This document shows positions 22,639-23,437 of a stretch of 23,437 bases of DNA, in pieces. The translations under genes were made by a program, and so were the position numbers. The stretch lies in the NCBI GenBank assembly GCA_025356915.1, contig JANXQG010000635.1, forward strand, positions 1 through 23,437, given 5' to 3'. Positions within the stretch are counted from its first letter, which is position 1. Each line of letters starts with the position of its first letter. Below the pieces are notes generated by a model, which did no database searches, was not told the origin of the DNA, and saw only the letters and a program-made list of their open reading frames with translations. The DNA comes from Planctomycetota bacterium. Lineage in GTDB: Bacteria > Planctomycetota > Planctomycetia > Pirellulales > Thermoguttaceae.

Positions 22639-22709
22639 TGGGGAATGGTGTAACGGTAGCACGACTGACTCTGGATCAGTTAGTCAAGGTTCAAATCCTT
22701 GTTCCCCAG
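22639..22709 (+). tRNA. tRNA-Gln (anticodon CTG)
   Basis: A 71-nt cloverleaf folds without mismatch: acceptor TGGGGAA / TTCCCCA, D arm around GTGTAACGGTAGCAC, anticodon stem ACTGA / TCAGT with loop CTCTGGA (anticodon CTG at loop positions 3-5), variable loop TAGT and T arm CAAGG-TTCAAAT-CCTTG. The weak U1-A72 pair and discriminator G73 are typical of glutamine tRNAs. CCA is not encoded. It reads CAG codons. Confidence 0.95.
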
Positions 22710-22716
22710 CTTCCTA

Positions 22717-22749
22717 AAGCCTTGCGTAACAATGAGTTACGCAAGGCTT
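22717..22749 (+). terminator. Strong hairpin after tRNA-Gln
   Basis: A perfect 14-bp stem AAGCCTTGCGTAAC / GTTACGCAAGGCTT with loop AATGA begins 8 nt after the tRNA and is followed by GTTTC. It is the probable terminator of the tRNA transcript, although the U tract is short. Confidence 0.75.
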
Positions 22750-22867
22750 GTTTCGTAGCTTGAAAGTGGGGGAACCGCTCGGGGCTATGCGGGGGTTAGG
22801 TTCTGAAGAATTTCTAGCCCCCCACTGGACACTTCCGCACAACGCCGGGCCGTCGAGCATGTCTGCC

Positions 22868-23055
22868 CACTTGGAAATGCCAAGCTTGGTAAGCGTGGGG
22901 AGTTTATCTATCTTGACTTTAGGCGGTCCCGATTTGGAACCGCCTTTTGGTTGTTTAGGTAACCTACCTTGTTCAGCCGTTCCCGTATTCATTGGCATCT
23001 TCGCCATCTGCTCACTGAGCGTACGTTCCATCTTGTCTGCCTTCGAGGGCTAGCA
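22868..23055 (-). pseudogene. Truncated phage/integrative-element protein relic
   Basis: On the minus strand a frame that begins just after an in-frame stop reads PSKADKMERTLSEQMAKMP, then NTGTAEQGRLPKQPKGGSKS, then GPPKVKIDKLPTLTKLGISK. This order (ADK-x-E-R-x-L-x-E-x-L-x-x-MP, GTAGQGRPK, GGSK, PPK, PTLAELGISK) is that of small proteins often found in bacterial phages and integrative elements. After LGISKW the similarity ends, where KQSS-x-WQKLA would be expected, and the upstream half is also missing. The gene is therefore broken at both ends. An open frame runs on to 22714 but only through unrelated sequence and the tRNA hairpin. Its place about 160 bp from a tRNA gene fits an old integration site. 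Confidence 0.5.
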
Positions 23056-23437
23056 GGTGATCGCATTCGGAGGCTGCACGCCTGCCACGAAGAGCAGCAG
23101 GTCTAGCGGTGAGGATGATCGGCTGCCTACATGTTCACGAAACGAATTTCGTGAACATCCCGCTCCCCCTGGCCCGCCGCTTCGCTCGGTGGCACGCACG
23201 CCTCTTGCTGGTGGAGGGAGGGCTGGACCTGCGATGGTTCCAGCGTGAGATCGGATCAGGTTCCCTTCATCGCCGTTTGACAAACCACGCTTTCCATCGA
23301 ACATCGTGCGAAATCTGCCGACAACCCAGAAACGATGCACCAGGGTCGCCGCTGTGGCACGCTCGGGTTGCGCACCGGCTCCGCTCGCTCACCTTGGCTT
23401 GTCTAGTCCGCCGGAACTCGGGCGACACGCAAGCCCA
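23056..23437. other. Right-end region with no recognisable gene
   Basis: Open frames on both strands are short, low in typical codon pattern and show no known motif. The only clear structure is the inverted repeat at 23131-23158. Together with the relic at 22868-23055 this looks like decayed accessory DNA. Confidence 0.45.
23131..23158. repeat. Perfect 12-bp inverted repeat with 4-nt loop
   Basis: ATGTTCACGAAA (23131-23142) and TTTCGTGAACAT (23147-23158) flank CGAA. There is no T tract on either side, so it is not a typical terminator; it could be a protein-binding site, a REP-like element or a transposon-end hairpin. Confidence 0.7.

Noticed and set aside
22748..23053. Plus-strand 101-codon open frame after the tRNA
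   Set aside because: It is antisense to the phage-type relic, whose minus-strand motifs are recognisable.
23050..23340. Minus-strand 96-codon open frame near the right end
   Set aside because: Low-complexity Arg/Gly/Pro composition, spans the perfect inverted repeat and has no family motif, so it is likely non-coding.

Overview
The window looks like chromosomal DNA of a member of the Planctomycetota, probably Pirellulales-like. This is inferred from gene content: a Ser/Thr kinase beside a degenerate J-domain protein whose N-terminus is of a type common in that phylum, abundant secreted HEAT and leucine-rich-repeat proteins, a DUF6786 protein, an FHA-GAF-SpoIIE phosphatase, high GC and frequent weak or absent Shine-Dalgarno sites. 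No rRNA, CRISPR array or intact transposase is visible. One tRNA gene, Gln(CTG), lies near the right end.

Layout. 1-3293 (+): the 3' end of a LysR-type regulator is translationally coupled (ATGA overlap) to an iron-sulfur ASKHA protein of the corrinoid-activator type, followed by a RarD/EamA permease. 3569-4816 (-): an exported DUF6786 protein, divergent from 4910-7123 (+), a cytoplasmic HEAT-repeat protein paired with a one-TM protein. 7244-8680 (-): a membrane-anchored coiled-coil protein with a BRCT-like C-terminal domain, driven by a near-consensus promoter. 8874-9842 (+): a GT2 glycosyltransferase. 10013-16665 (+): a four-gene run of J-like membrane protein, transmembrane Ser/Thr kinase, exported HEAT protein and HEAT lipoprotein. 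16719-17052: decayed minus-strand coding debris, including the start of an alpha/beta hydrolase. 17076-22246 (-): exported LRR protein, RdgC-like protein, mannose-1-phosphate guanylyltransferase and FHA-GAF-PP2C phosphatase. 22639-22709 (+): tRNA-Gln with a strong hairpin behind it. 22750-23437: no intact gene, but a truncated relic of a protein type typical of phages and integrative elements, plus a perfect inverted repeat, which suggests an old integration scar beside the tRNA.

How the genes may work together. The best candidate for an undescribed system is 10013-16665. A kinase with an extracytoplasmic helical tail sits between a membrane protein with an HPD-less J-like domain and two exported HEAT scaffolds, which would fit a signalling or envelope-assembly module. 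The phosphatase with a phosphothreonine-binding FHA domain at 20558-22246 could act in the same phospho-signalling network, but nothing in the sequence links them directly. The GDP-mannose enzyme and the GT2 enzyme point to surface polysaccharide synthesis. Other notable points are a telomere-like heptamer repeat (a G-quadruplex motif on the template strand) abutting the kinase start, and the BRCT-like domain on a membrane-anchored protein.
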